Below, one piece after another: positions 43,175 to 53,424 of a stretch of DNA of 64,000 nt (positions within the stretch are counted from its first letter, which is position 1; each line of letters opens with the position of its first letter). The notes under the pieces were generated by a model that did not search any database, had not been told where the DNA came from, and saw nothing but the letters and a program-made list of their open reading frames with translations. The translations under genes were made by a program, and so were the position numbers. The stretch is taken from the NCBI RefSeq assembly GCF_016917755.1, contig NZ_CP070326.1:2356001-2420000 (forward strand). Direction: 5' to 3'. This DNA comes from Streptomyces noursei. GTDB lineage: Bacteria; Actinomycetota; Actinomycetes; Streptomycetales; Streptomycetaceae.

Positions 43175-43930
43175 ATGACGACCTTTCAGCAACATGTCGG
43201 AAACGGCCCGCCGCACACCGCCGCGGAATCCGTCGCCGGGCCCGCCGGCGGCGCCGGACCTGCGACGACCGCAGGAGTGGCGCAGGTACTGGAACGGATG
43301 CGGGCACTGGACCGGGCGCTGCCCACCGACGACGGGGTGGCCGTGTTCAACCGCGTCTATCTGGCCGTCACCGAGGCCGTCGCCGAGCGGGTCGGCGACG
43401 GTGCCTTCGAGGACCCCCGGGCCGCCGGCGAACTGGACGTGCGGTTCGCCCGCCGCTACTTCACCGCGGTGGACGCCGACGCCACCGGGCTGCGTCCACC
43501 GGCCTGCTGGCGGCCGCTGTTCCAACTGCGCCGACACCCCCGGATCCGCCCGCTCCAGTTCGCCCTCGCCGGCATCAACGCGCACATCGGCCACGACCTC
43601 GCACTGGCGGTGGTGGACGCCTGCCGGGCACTGGAGTGCGAACCCCCCGCCCTGGAAGGCGACTTCGACCGCATCGGCACGCTCCTGACCGGCCTGGAGG
43701 AGGGCATCCGGGAGACCCTGATGCCCGGTCCCGACCTCCTGGACATCGCCGATCCGCTCACCCATCTCGTCGGCTCCTGGAGCCTGGAGATGGCCCGCGA
43801 CGGCGCCTGGGCCGCGGCCCGGATGCTGTGGGGTGCCCGCCGGCTCCCGGACGTGGCCGAGGAGTTCGCCGACCGCCTGGACGCGAGCGTCGGCCTGATC
43901 GGGCGCTGTCTGCTGACCCCGCTCGGCTAA
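43175..43930 (+). CDS. DUF5995 family protein
   Basis: A protein of 251 residues, mostly helical. Conserved marks are VFNRVYLAVTEAVAERV, RFARRYFTAVDADATG, QFALAGINAHIGHDLALAVV and LVGSWSLEMARDGAWAAARM. The His and Asp in NAHIGHDL are notable and could bind a metal or act in catalysis. DUF5995 proteins are common single genes in Streptomyces with no known reaction. The 280 bases before it, between it and the phospholipase, hold only the two promoters. Confidence 0.8.
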   Translation: MTTFQQHVGNGPPHTAAESVAGPAGGAGPATTAGVAQVLERMRALDRALPTDDGVAVFNRVYLAVTEAVAERVGDGAFEDPRAAGELDVRFARRYFTAVDADATGLRPPACWRPLFQLRRHPRIRPLQFALAGINAHIGHDLALAVVDACRALECEPPALEGDFDRIGTLLTGLEEGIRETLMPGPDLLDIADPLTHLVGSWSLEMARDGAWAAARMLWGARRLPDVAEEFADRLDASVGLIGRCLLTPLG

Positions 43931-44002
43931 GCCCGTGGGGCATCGAAGCGCTCGGCGGCGACGTCGTTCCACGGCCGGGCGCCCCGTCGTAGGGTGCGGT
44001 CC

Positions 44003-44935
44003 ATGACGTTACGACTGGGACTGGGGTTGCCCCAGATGCCGCAGTACGACCCGCGGCGCGATGTGCGGGACGTGGCCCGCGCCGCGGAGGAGATCGGATT
44101 CGACAGCGTCTGGGGCTTCGAGCGGACGCTGGTCCCGAACGAGCCGCTCGACGGGCTCTACGGCGTCCCGGGCCAGCCCTGGCCCGACTTCTACCGCCAC
44201 TGCGCCGACCCGTTGGTCACCCTGACGCTGGCCGCCGCCGTCACCGACCGGGTCCGGCTGGGCAGCAGCGTGCTGGTCTCCGGGCTGCATGCGCCGTTCC
44301 CGCTCGCCCGGATGCTGGCGACGCTGGACGCGGCCAGCGGCGGGCGGGTGCTGGCGGGCCTGGGGACCGGCTGGTCCCAGGACGAGTACCGGGCCGCCGG
44401 GGTCACCGCGTACGCCGACCGCGGCGCCCAGCTGGACGAGCTGCTGGACGTCTGCGCGGCGGTCTGGGGCCCCGACCCGGTCGCGTACCGGGGCCGCTGG
44501 ACGGAGATCGCGCCGGCCTCGGTCGGCCCCAAGCCGGCCCGTCCGGTCCCGGTCTACCTGGCCGGGAGCAACGGCCGGGCCCTGGACCGGGTGGCGCGGC
44601 GCGCCGACGGCTGGCTCCCCGGCCATCTGACGGGCACCCGACTCGCCCCGCTCCTGGGGAGGTTGCGGGCGGCGGCCGAACGGCACGGCCGGGACGCCGG
44701 GGAGCTGGACGTCGTCCTGCGGGTCGGGATCGACCTGACCGGCGCGCCGCTGCCGGAGGACGGCCGCCGTCCGTACACCGGCAGCCACGAACAGGTGCTG
44801 GCGGATCTGGCCGGTGCCGCCGACGCCGGTGCCCGGGAGGTCCTGCTGGACTTCCAGGCGCACTGCCGGGACGGCAAGGAGCTGACCGACCGGGCCGCCG
44901 ACCTGTACGGGCGGATCCGGGCGGCCGGGCTGTAG
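44003..44935 (+). CDS. F420-dependent LLM-class oxidoreductase
   Basis: A protein of 310 residues with the luciferase-like barrel: LRLGLGLPQMPQYDPRRDVR, EEIGFDSVWGFERTLVPNEP, VRLGSSVLVSGLHAPFPLAR and GGRVLAGLGTGWSQDEYRA. The C-terminal part has VPVYLAGSNGRALDRVARRA. Proteins with this pattern use coenzyme F420 more often than FMN in actinobacteria. The substrate is unknown. ATG 44003 follows the G/T-rich AGGGTGCGG leader. It is transcribed alone and ends at a strong hairpin. Confidence 0.87.
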   Translation: MTLRLGLGLPQMPQYDPRRDVRDVARAAEEIGFDSVWGFERTLVPNEPLDGLYGVPGQPWPDFYRHCADPLVTLTLAAAVTDRVRLGSSVLVSGLHAPFPLARMLATLDAASGGRVLAGLGTGWSQDEYRAAGVTAYADRGAQLDELLDVCAAVWGPDPVAYRGRWTEIAPASVGPKPARPVPVYLAGSNGRALDRVARRADGWLPGHLTGTRLAPLLGRLRAAAERHGRDAGELDVVLRVGIDLTGAPLPEDGRRPYTGSHEQVLADLAGAADAGAREVLLDFQAHCRDGKELTDRAADLYGRIRAAGL

Positions 44936-44975
44936 CACCGGGCCGGCGGGCGCGACCGGCCGGGCGGAAGCGGAC

Positions 44976-45012
44976 GTGCGCAGGGCCCCGGATCGACCGG
45001 GGCCCTGCGCAC
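44976..45012. terminator. Bidirectional terminator after LLM gene
   Basis: GTGCGCAGGGCCCCGG and CCGGGGCCCTGCGCAC pair over 16 bp with loop ATCGA. It separates the LLM gene from the convergent amino acid monooxygenase gene. Confidence 0.9.
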
Positions 45013-45052
45013 CTCAGTTGGCGCTCGTGTCGACGCGGCGCCCTGGGACCGC

Positions 45053-46774
45053 TCAGTCCTCCGGGAGCTCCACCGGGGCGATCTCGTCGTAGACGTCGCC
45101 GGGGCCCGGGTTGGTCGCGTCGGTGCCGCCGCCGAGGTGGTGCATCACGCCCCAGACCGCGTTCAGCGCGGTCTGGATGGCGCCCTCGGCCCAGCCCGCC
45201 GTCCAGGAGATGTCGTCGCCGGCGAGGAAGATGCCGCGCTTGTCCTCGGGGAGCAGCTCCTGCATGAAGTGGGTGAACAGGCGCCGCTGGTAGCGGTAGT
45301 GGCCGGGCAGGTTGGCCTTGAACGCGCCCATGAAGTAGGGCTCGTTCTCCCAGGACACGGTCACCGGGTTGCCGATGATGTGCTTCCGGATGTCGACCTT
45401 CGGGTAGATCTCGCCGAGCGACTTGAGCATGACCTCCATGCGCTCGTTCGCCGACAGCGGCAGCCACTTCAGGCTGTCGTCGCACCAGGTGTAGGAGAGG
45501 CAGATGACGGCCGGCTGGTCCGGGCCGTTGTCGAGGAGGTACGTCCCGCGCGTCATGCGGTCGGTGAGCGTCATCGACATCACGTCGCGGCCCGTCTCGT
45601 TGCCCTCGTCGTCGACGGCCTTGTCCAGCCAGAACGGCCGGTCGACGGGGACGAAGAGCTTGCTGGACTCCATGTAGTGGGTGCGCTCGATCGCCGTCCA
45701 GTGGTCGATCGGGAACAGGTCGTCGTCGCAGTCGATCTTCGACAGCAGCATCCAGCTCTGCGCGGTGAAGACCACCGCCTTGTAGGAGCGGATGTCGCCG
45801 GAGGCGTCGGTGACGGTGATGCGGTTGCCGGCGGTGCGGTGCAGCCGGGTCACGGCCGGCCGCGGCGCGCCGTCGTGCAGCGACGACAGCGAGGTGCCCG
45901 GCGCCCAGTGCACGATCTTGCGCGGCTCGCGCTCCCACAGGCGCAGCGGCAGCTGCTGGGAGCCGCCGACGATGCCGCGGTGGTGGTCGTCGGCCTCGGT
46001 GTAGACGACCCGCAGGATCTCCAGGATGGAGTTGGGGAAGTCGGTGTCCCAGCCGCCGGTGCCGAAGCCGACCTGGCCGAAGATCTCGCGGTGCCGGAAG
46101 GACCTGAACGCCTTGGAGTCGCAGAGGAAGCCGTAGAAGGTCTGGTTGTCGAGCTTCTCGACGAGCTGCGCCCAGATCTCGCGGATGCGCGGGACGTCGC
46201 GCTCGCGCATGGCCTGGTTCATGTCGGAGAAGTCGGCGCCCTCCTCCAGGCAGGCGTTCCACGCCTCGGCGACCTGGCGGTAGACCGCGGGCAGGTCGTC
46301 GAGGGTCTCGGCGTAGTGCGACTCGCCCTTGAGGTCGACGACGGTCGAGGGGGTGGCCTCGGCGAGCGGGTTGGGGAACGGTTGGGTCGTGAGGCCCACC
46401 AGGTCGATGTAGTGCTGGAGCGCGGTGGAGGACGGCGGGAAGCGCATCGCGCCCAGCTCGCAGTTGAGGACACCTTCGTCACCTGCGGCGGAGCAGCCGT
46501 CGAAGCCGACCGTGCGCAGTCGGCCGCCTATCTGGTCCGCCTCGTAGACGACGGGCTTGAGGCCCATCTTCATCAGCTCGTACGCGGTGACGATGCCGGA
46601 GAGGCCACCGCCGACGATGGCGACCTCGGTGCCGTGCTCGGTCGCCGGGATCTGGCCCAGGCCCGCCGGGTGCGCGAGGTAGTCGTCGTACGCGTAGGGG
46701 AAGTCCGGGCCGAACATGGTGATCGGCGGCTGCGCGGTGGTGTGCGGGACGGCGGGGGGCACCGTGGACGTCAT
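45053..46774 (-). CDS. davB: DavB-like L-lysine (L-amino acid) 2-monooxygenase
   Basis: A flavoprotein of 573 residues. It has VAIVGGGLSGIVTAYELMKM (FAD binding) and YEADQIGGRLRTVGFDG, then GELGAMRF-type and GTGGWDTDFPNSILEILRVV segments and the C-terminal FLAGDDISWTAGWAEGAIQT. The start ITMFGPDFPYAYDDYLAHPA and the whole order match lysine 2-monooxygenase DavB of Pseudomonas, which turns L-lysine, oxygen and release of carbon dioxide into 5-aminovaleramide. The adjacent amidase matches DavA, the next step. The ATG at 46772-46774 has AAGGAG eight bases upstream. The substrate could be another basic or aromatic amino acid; the pairing with DavA favours lysine. Confidence 0.85.
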   Translation of the reverse strand: MTSTVPPAVPHTTAQPPITMFGPDFPYAYDDYLAHPAGLGQIPATEHGTEVAIVGGGLSGIVTAYELMKMGLKPVVYEADQIGGRLRTVGFDGCSAAGDEGVLNCELGAMRFPPSSTALQHYIDLVGLTTQPFPNPLAEATPSTVVDLKGESHYAETLDDLPAVYRQVAEAWNACLEEGADFSDMNQAMRERDVPRIREIWAQLVEKLDNQTFYGFLCDSKAFRSFRHREIFGQVGFGTGGWDTDFPNSILEILRVVYTEADDHHRGIVGGSQQLPLRLWEREPRKIVHWAPGTSLSSLHDGAPRPAVTRLHRTAGNRITVTDASGDIRSYKAVVFTAQSWMLLSKIDCDDDLFPIDHWTAIERTHYMESSKLFVPVDRPFWLDKAVDDEGNETGRDVMSMTLTDRMTRGTYLLDNGPDQPAVICLSYTWCDDSLKWLPLSANERMEVMLKSLGEIYPKVDIRKHIIGNPVTVSWENEPYFMGAFKANLPGHYRYQRRLFTHFMQELLPEDKRGIFLAGDDISWTAGWAEGAIQTALNAVWGVMHHLGGGTDATNPGPGDVYDEIAPVELPED

Positions 46775-46924
46775 CGGGCGGACTCCTTGCGAGGGGGCGG
46801 GCATAACAGGGCGTATCGGGCGCTGCTGGGCGCGCCGGGACGCCGTCGTGGGCGGGGGCTCCAGACCGCGGCGGCGGACCGGGGGCGGTGCGGGCGGGGT
46901 GCGGCGGGCGCGGTGCGGCGCCGG

Positions 46925-47731
46925 TCAGGCGAGGTCGGTGTAGAGCTCCGGCCTGCGGTCCTGGAGGTAGGGGTTGTTCTCCCGCGCTTCCTTCAGGAAG
47001 TCCGGGTCCACCGCGGCCTGCACCAGCTGCTCGGAGCGCCCGGCACGGGTGCGGACGACCCCGTCGGGTCCGGCCAGGCAGCTGAGGCCAACGAACTCGA
47101 ACTCGCCCTCCGCGCCGACCCGGTTGACGTACGCCACGTACATCTGGTTCTCGAAGGCGCGGACCGGGATCATCTGCTCCGGCACGATCTGGAAGGGGTG
47201 CATCTGCGCGGTGGGCACCAGCAGCAGATCGGTCCCGGCCAGCGCGTGCGCCCGGACGTTCTCCGGGAACTCCACGTCATAGCAGATCAGCAGGCCGATC
47301 CGGAGTCCGTCCAGCTCCGCCTGGACGACCTGCCGGTCCCCCGGGGTGAACCACTCGCGCTCGAAGCAGCCGAAGAGGTGGGTCTTGCGGTAGTTGGCCA
47401 GCGGGGTGCCGTCGGGGCCGATCAGCCGGGCGGAGTTGTAGACCACGCCGTGCTCCTCGGGGGCGCGCTCGGGGTAGCCGTAGAGCACCGCGATCCGGTG
47501 TTCGGCGGCGATCGCGGCGACGGCCCGGGCGCTGGCGCCGTCGGCCGGCTCGGCCAGGCGGTGCAGGTCGCCGCCGATCGCGTAGCCGGTGAGGAACAGC
47601 TCGGGGCAGGCGAGCAGCCGGGCGCCGGTCGCGGCCGCCTCGCGGGCCGCCTCGTCGAGGACCTTCAGGTTGTGCGCCACGTCGCCGGGCCGTCCCGAAC
47701 TCTGGAGCAGGGCGGTGTGCAGTGGCGACAT
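46925..47731 (-). CDS. davA: DavA-like carbon-nitrogen hydrolase (5-aminovaleramidase)
   Basis: A nitrilase-superfamily amidase of 268 residues. The catalytic triad is visible: Glu in LLACPELFLTGYAIG (about 44), Lys in NYRKTHLFGCF (about 112) and Cys in LLICYDVEFPENVR (about 150). It would release ammonia from 5-aminovaleramide, giving 5-aminovalerate. It lies upstream of davB on the same strand with 150 bases between. The ATG at 47729-47731 follows GAGGGG. Three copies of a GTTGCGC box lie about 80 to 140 bases upstream. Confidence 0.85.
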   Translation of the reverse strand: MSPLHTALLQSSGRPGDVAHNLKVLDEAAREAAATGARLLACPELFLTGYAIGGDLHRLAEPADGASARAVAAIAAEHRIAVLYGYPERAPEEHGVVYNSARLIGPDGTPLANYRKTHLFGCFEREWFTPGDRQVVQAELDGLRIGLLICYDVEFPENVRAHALAGTDLLLVPTAQMHPFQIVPEQMIPVRAFENQMYVAYVNRVGAEGEFEFVGLSCLAGPDGVVRTRAGRSEQLVQAAVDPDFLKEARENNPYLQDRRPELYTDLA

Positions 47732-47809
47732 GGGACCCCTCGGTGACGGCGGTGCGGGCGGGACGCATTGACGGTACGGGGCGCCGACGATCCGGGACAA
47801 GGCGCCACC

Positions 47810-47869
47810 GTTGCGCGGCGGCGGACGATTCGTTGCGCCTTCAAGGGCCACCGCGGCGATTCGTTGCAC
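47810..47869 (-). promoter_or_regulatory. Triple GTTGCGC-type boxes upstream of davA
   Basis: GTTGCGC at 47810, GTTGCGC at 47832 and GTTGCAC at 47863 share orientation and spacing (22 and 31 bases). The same three-box pattern with spacing 21 and 30 precedes the permease operon at 51623-51680. It is a candidate binding region for the Lrp/AsnC regulator. Confidence 0.6.
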
Positions 47870-47910
47870 GGGGCATTCGCGCCGGTCGGGCGGGGTGCCC
47901 GCGGAGTGGC

Positions 47911-48825
47911 TCAGGCCACCACGGCGGCCACCGTCGCGCGCACCACCCCGCGCAGCCACACATGGCCCGGGTCGGCGTCCTGCCGGGGGTGCCAGGCCAT
48001 CACCATCCGCAGCGGCGGGAGGTCCAGCGGGACGGGCAGGGTGCGCAGACCCAGTTCCCTGATCATCGAGGCCCCGGCGCGCTCCGGGCCCATGCCCACC
48101 GCGTCGCTGTCCCGCACCATCATCAGCGCCGCCGCCAGGGTCGGGACGGTGGCGATCACCCGGCGGCGCAGCCCGTGGTCGGCCAGCGCGGCGTCGATGG
48201 GGCCGGTCAGCCGCCCGCGCCGGGAGAAGTTGAGGTGCGGCGCGTCGGCGTACCGGCGGACGGTCAGCGGCCTGGCGGCCAGCGGGTGGCCGTCCCGGAC
48301 GACCGCGACCGCGCGGTCGGTGAACAGCGGCACGGTGCGGATCTCCGACTGCGGGCCGCCGCCCACGCCCAGTTCCAGGTCGGCCGCGCCGTCCCGCAGC
48401 AGCGGCAGATCGGCATGCCCCTCGCCGAGGAACCGCAGCACCACCCCCGGCGCCTGCCGGGCGACCCGGGCGAGCAGCGCGGGCCCGAGGAGGGTGACGA
48501 AGAGGTCGCTGGCGTTGATGGCGAAGCTCCGGGCCAGCCGCGCCGGGTCGACGGGGGCGGGCGGGGTCAGCACCACCTGCGCGGCCTCGACCAGCCGCCG
48601 CACCTCGGCCTTGATCTCCAGGGCGTGCGGGGTCGGCACCATGTGGCGGCCGGCGCGGACCAGGATCGGATCGCCGACGGTCCGCCGGATCCGGCCGAGC
48701 GCCCGGCTCATCGCGGGCCCGGAGAGCCCGATCCGGCCGGCGGCGCCGGTGACGCTCTCTTCCTCCAGGAGTGCGTCCAGGGCGATCAGCAGGTTGAGGT
48801 CGATGTTTGCGTATCGCGCGATCAT
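47911..48825 (-). CDS. LysR-family transcriptional regulator
   Basis: A protein of 304 residues starting MIARYANIDLNLLIALDALL. The N-terminal helix-turn-helix (about 15-60) is EESVTGAAGRIGLSGPAMSR and ALGRIRRTVGDPILVRAG. A substrate-binding domain follows with INASDLFVTLLGPALLARVA. The N-terminus resembles the NodD/NahR-like branch. It is upstream of davA on the same strand (179 bases) and divergent from the NTF2-like gene. It could control either neighbour. The Met at 48823-48825 is preferred to the upstream start because the HTH then lies at the usual position. Confidence 0.88.
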   Translation of the reverse strand: MIARYANIDLNLLIALDALLEEESVTGAAGRIGLSGPAMSRALGRIRRTVGDPILVRAGRHMVPTPHALEIKAEVRRLVEAAQVVLTPPAPVDPARLARSFAINASDLFVTLLGPALLARVARQAPGVVLRFLGEGHADLPLLRDGAADLELGVGGGPQSEIRTVPLFTDRAVAVVRDGHPLAARPLTVRRYADAPHLNFSRRGRLTGPIDAALADHGLRRRVIATVPTLAAALMMVRDSDAVGMGPERAGASMIRELGLRTLPVPLDLPPLRMVMAWHPRQDADPGHVWLRGVVRATVAAVVA

Positions 48826-48924
48826 GGCGGCACACCTTGCAGTTGAGATCAACTGAGCGGGACTCTACGCGCGGCCCATGGTCACGTCTGCACCGCCGTC
48901 GACCGGCGCCGCAGGCCCCCGCAC

Positions 48925-48955
48925 TTGACCTCAAGTTCGCTTGAGGTCGCAGGAT
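48925..48955 (+). promoter_or_regulatory. SoxR-box promoter with 19-bp spacer
   Basis: TTGACC (-35, 48925-48930) and CAGGAT (-10, 48950-48955) are separated by 19 bp. GACCTCAAG-TTCG-CTTGAGGTC is a perfect inverted repeat over the spacer. The core CCTCAAGTTCGCTTGAGG nearly equals the SoxR operator CCTCAAGTTAACTTGAGG. MerR-family activators work on such long spacers. The -10 would start a transcript at about the ATG, giving a leaderless mRNA. Confidence 0.8.
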
Positions 48956-48961
48956 CGCTGC

Positions 48962-49486
48962 ATGACCACACACGAGATCGCGACCGCCGCCCCGATCACC
49001 CCCGCCGCCGAGGCCACCGAGACGGCGCGGCAGCTGCGCCACCTCACCGACCGCGCCGCCGTCGCCGACCTGCTGGGCCGCCATCTGCGCTCCCTGGACG
49101 AGGGGGTGTTCGACGAGGCGTGGGGCCGCGCCTTCTTCACCGCGGACGCCACCGCCGAGATGCCGCTCGGCACCGTCCGCGGCCGGGACGCCATCGTGGC
49201 GCGGATCCGTGCGGGGATGGCACTGTTCGACCGGACCGTGCACCTGGGCGGCGCCCCGGTCATCGAGATCGACGGCGACCGGGCGACCGCCCACGGACCC
49301 CAGCTGAGCACCCATGTACTGGCGGACGGGTCCGAGGCGCTCTTCGTCTCCGGCGGCCAGGCCGAGACCGAGCTGGTGCGCACCCCGGACGGCTGGCGGA
49401 TCGCCGCCTGCGCCCTGCGCGTCGTATGGACCCGGGGCACCCCGCCGCGCCTGCCGGCGGGGATGGGGCCGGCGGACGCCGCCTGA
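48962..49486 (+). CDS. NTF2-like/SnoaL-like protein under SoxR-type promoter
   Basis: A protein of 174 residues. A helical start (AETARQLRHLTDRAAVADLL, GRHLRSLDEGVFDEAWGRAF) is followed by the cone-shaped NTF2 fold with FFTADATAEMPLGTVRGRDA, HLGGAPVIEIDGDRATAHGP and TELVRTPDGWRIAACALRVV. This matches SnoaL_4-type domains that bind or turn over small aromatic compounds. The likely SoxR or MerR control suggests induction by redox-active compounds. It is divergent from the LysR gene with 136 bases between starts. Confidence 0.82.
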   Translation: MTTHEIATAAPITPAAEATETARQLRHLTDRAAVADLLGRHLRSLDEGVFDEAWGRAFFTADATAEMPLGTVRGRDAIVARIRAGMALFDRTVHLGGAPVIEIDGDRATAHGPQLSTHVLADGSEALFVSGGQAETELVRTPDGWRIAACALRVVWTRGTPPRLPAGMGPADAA

Positions 49487-49496
49487 GCGCCGGACC

Positions 49497-49952
49497 TCAG
49501 CCGGGCGTCCCCGCCCCGTAGCGGCGCAGCAGCGGGGAGAGGACCAGGACGGACTTGGTGCGCTCGACGAACGGTTCGCCGGCGATCCGCTCCAGGACCC
49601 GTTCGAAGTGCCGCATGTCGGCGGCGAAGACCTGCACCAGGGCGTCCGCCTCACCGGTGACGGTGGAGGCGGACGCCACTTCCGGGTAGCGCGACAGGCC
49701 GCGGTGGATCGCCTCGGGCGAGGTGTTGCGGCGGCAGAAGATCTCGATGAACCCCTCGGTCTCCCAGCCGAGGGCGGCGGGGTCGACGCGCACCGTGAAC
49801 CCGGTGATCGCGCCGTCCGCCCGCAGCCGGTCCACCCGGCGTTTGACCGCCGGTGCGGACAGTCCGACCTCCTGGCCGATGTCCGCGTAGCTGCGGCGGG
49901 CGTCCTCGGCGAGGGCGTGGACGATGCGTTCGTCGAGATCGTTCAGTCGCAC
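49497..49952 (-). CDS. Lrp/AsnC-family regulator
   Basis: A protein of 151 residues. The N-terminal HTH (LDERIVHALAEDARRSYADI, GQEVGLSAPAVKRRVDRLRA) and C-terminal RAM ligand domain (VASASTVTGEADALVQVFAA) are typical. It begins 10 bases after the permease gene ends, so both form one operon. Lrp/AsnC proteins sense amino acids and often control their own transport and breakdown genes. Repeated GTTGCGC boxes upstream of this operon and of davA suggest that it governs both. Confidence 0.92.
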   Translation of the reverse strand: MRLNDLDERIVHALAEDARRSYADIGQEVGLSAPAVKRRVDRLRADGAITGFTVRVDPAALGWETEGFIEIFCRRNTSPEAIHRGLSRYPEVASASTVTGEADALVQVFAADMRHFERVLERIAGEPFVERTKSVLVLSPLLRRYGAGTPG

Positions 49953-49962
49953 TGCGGGTGGA

Positions 49963-51435
49963 TCACTTCTCTGCGGTGGCCAATCGGGAGCGGCGCATGC
50001 CGTATCCGAAGTAGATCACAAGGCCGACCACCATCCAGACACCGAAGACCACCCAGGTCACCGGGCCGAGTTGGGTCATCATGAAGGCGCAGAGCAGGAA
50101 ACCGATCGCCGGGAAGAGCGGGGAGAACGGGGTGCGGAACGCCCGCGGCATGTCGGGACGGGTCTTGCGCAGCACGATCACAGCCACGTTGACCAGCGCG
50201 AACGCGAAGAGCGTGCCGATGCTGGTGGCGTCGGCCAGCTCGCCGAGCGGCACCGCGGCGGCGAGCACGCCGCAGAAGAGGCAGACGATCACGGTGTTCA
50301 CCCGCGGCACGCCGCTCTTGGGGTGAACCTTGGAGAACGACTTGGGCACCAGCCCGTCCCGGGACATCGCGAAGAGGATCCGGGTCTGGCCGTAGAGCAC
50401 GGTCAGCACGACGCTGGCGATGGCGACGACGGCGCCGAAGGCCAGCAGCACCGACCAGTAGCCGTGACCGGTGACGGTCTTGAGGATCCCGGCGAGCGCC
50501 GCCTCCGAGCCCTTGAACTCCTGCCACGGCAGGGCGCCCACCGCGATGGCCGCGACCAGGCAGTACAGGGCGGTGACGATCACCAGCGACAGCATGATCG
50601 CGCGGGGCAGGTCGCGCTGCGGGTTCTTGGCCTCCTCGCCCGCCGTGGAGGCGGCGTCGAAGCCGATGTAGGAGAAGAACAGGGTGGCGCCGGCGGCGCT
50701 GACCCCCGCCATGCCCATCGGCATGAAGTTGGCGTAGTTGCCGGACTTCACGCCCTGGATCGCGACGCCGCAGAAGAGCAGCAGCGTGGCGATCTTGACG
50801 ATCACCATGATGGTGTTGGCCCGGGCGCTCTCCCTGGCGCCGCCCAGCAGGAACACCATCGCCAGCACCACGACCAGCAGGGCCGGCAGGTTGAAGTAGC
50901 CACCCTGGCCCGGCGGCGCGGAGAGCGCGTCGGGGATGGTGAAGCCCAGCGTGCCGTCGAGGAACTCGTTGAGGTACTGGCCCCAGCCGACCGCGACGGC
51001 CGCCACCGAGACGCCGTACTCCAGGATCAGGCACCAGCCGCAGACCCAGGCGACCAGCTCGCCGAGGGTGGCGTAGGCGTAGGAGTAGGACGAGCCCGAG
51101 ACCGGGATGGTGCCGGCCAGCTCGGCGTAGGAGAGCGCGGAGAACAGTGCCGTGATGCCGGCGATGACGAACGAGAGGACGACCGCCGGCCCGGCGTCCG
51201 GGACGGCCTGGCCGAGGACCACGAAGATGCCGGTGCCGAGCGTGGCACCGATGCTGATCATCGTCAGCTGCCAGACGCCCATCGAGCGGCGGAGGGTGCC
51301 CCCCTCGCCCTTGCCGCCCTCGGCGACCAGCCGCTCCACCGGCTTGCGGCGCATCAGCCGAGTGCCGATTCCTCCGGCGGCGGGCGGCCCGGAATAGCTG
51401 TCCCGCGGGGGCGGGACTGCGCCGTTCTCCAACAC
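49963..51435 (-). CDS. Amino acid permease (APC superfamily, cationic amino acid type)
   Basis: A protein of 490 residues with about 12 membrane segments. The first includes WQLTMISIGATLGTGIFVVL, the APC signature for substrate binding. FFSYIGFDAASTAGEEAKNP and RDLPRAIMLSLVIVTALYC are typical of the cationic amino acid transporter group. The GTG start (51433-51435) has AAGGAG eight bases upstream. It is followed by the Lrp gene in the same operon. Cationic amino acids such as lysine are the likely substrate, consistent with davA and davB nearby. Confidence 0.92.
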   Translation of the reverse strand: MLENGAVPPPRDSYSGPPAAGGIGTRLMRRKPVERLVAEGGKGEGGTLRRSMGVWQLTMISIGATLGTGIFVVLGQAVPDAGPAVVLSFVIAGITALFSALSYAELAGTIPVSGSSYSYAYATLGELVAWVCGWCLILEYGVSVAAVAVGWGQYLNEFLDGTLGFTIPDALSAPPGQGGYFNLPALLVVVLAMVFLLGGARESARANTIMVIVKIATLLLFCGVAIQGVKSGNYANFMPMGMAGVSAAGATLFFSYIGFDAASTAGEEAKNPQRDLPRAIMLSLVIVTALYCLVAAIAVGALPWQEFKGSEAALAGILKTVTGHGYWSVLLAFGAVVAIASVVLTVLYGQTRILFAMSRDGLVPKSFSKVHPKSGVPRVNTVIVCLFCGVLAAAVPLGELADATSIGTLFAFALVNVAVIVLRKTRPDMPRAFRTPFSPLFPAIGFLLCAFMMTQLGPVTWVVFGVWMVVGLVIYFGYGMRRSRLATAEK

Positions 51436-51622
51436 GAGGGGCTCCTTCGTCGCTGCCGGTCAGACTGACACATTCCGGCACATTCCGGTGACAGGACCGC
51501 AGCGGCCAGGCAGGCAGGACGAACCACCCTGCAGCAGGAGACCGCCGAGCAGGCGGTCTCCGCCACTCCACGTACAGCGCATGACCTTACGGCCCCTCGT
51601 TGACCTGCCGTAATGCAGGATC

Positions 51623-51680
51623 CTTGCGCAACCGCGGTGGAACGTTGCGCACGGCGGCGAAGGGCGGCGGAACGTTGCGC
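51623..51680 (-). promoter_or_regulatory. Triple GTTGCGC-type boxes upstream of the permease-lrp operon
   Basis: CTTGCGCAAC at 51623, GTTGCGC at 51644 and GTTGCGC at 51674 lie 21 and 30 bases apart, 190 to 245 bases before the permease start. TTGCGCAA is itself palindromic. The pattern equals that before davA. Confidence 0.6.
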
Positions 51681-51720
51681 TCCACCTCAGTGAATCACGG
51701 TCCCGCCCGTAGAACGCAAC

Positions 51721-51749
51721 CGGCCCCGCACCAGGTCGGTGCGGGGCCG
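51721..51749. terminator. Terminator after guaB1
   Basis: CGGCCCCGCACC and GGTGCGGGGCCG pair perfectly over 12 bp with loop AGGTC, about 40 bases past the guaB1 stop. Confidence 0.85.
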
Positions 51750-51789
51750 TTGAGCGGCGCGAGCGGAGCCGGCAGCGGGCTCCTGGAGG

Positions 51790-53295
<1,506 letters not shown>

Positions 53296-53424
53296 CTACG
53301 GCCACCTGGGCCGTGTGTGTGATCCGCCAATCCGCAGTCCACCCACCGGGACGCCGCCTCACGGGACGCATGCGTCACGTCGCGGAACGGCGCGGCACGG
53401 CGCCCCGTGGGGCCGTGCCCCCGG

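Noticed and set aside
45137..47746. Long plus-strand frame across davB and davA
   Set aside because: Antisense shadow of two clear enzymes; no domain and atypical composition.
47732..49654. N-terminal extension of the DavA frame by about 640 residues
   Set aside because: The extension overlaps the LysR, NTF2-like and Lrp genes in other frames, and the amidase family begins at the Met at 47731.
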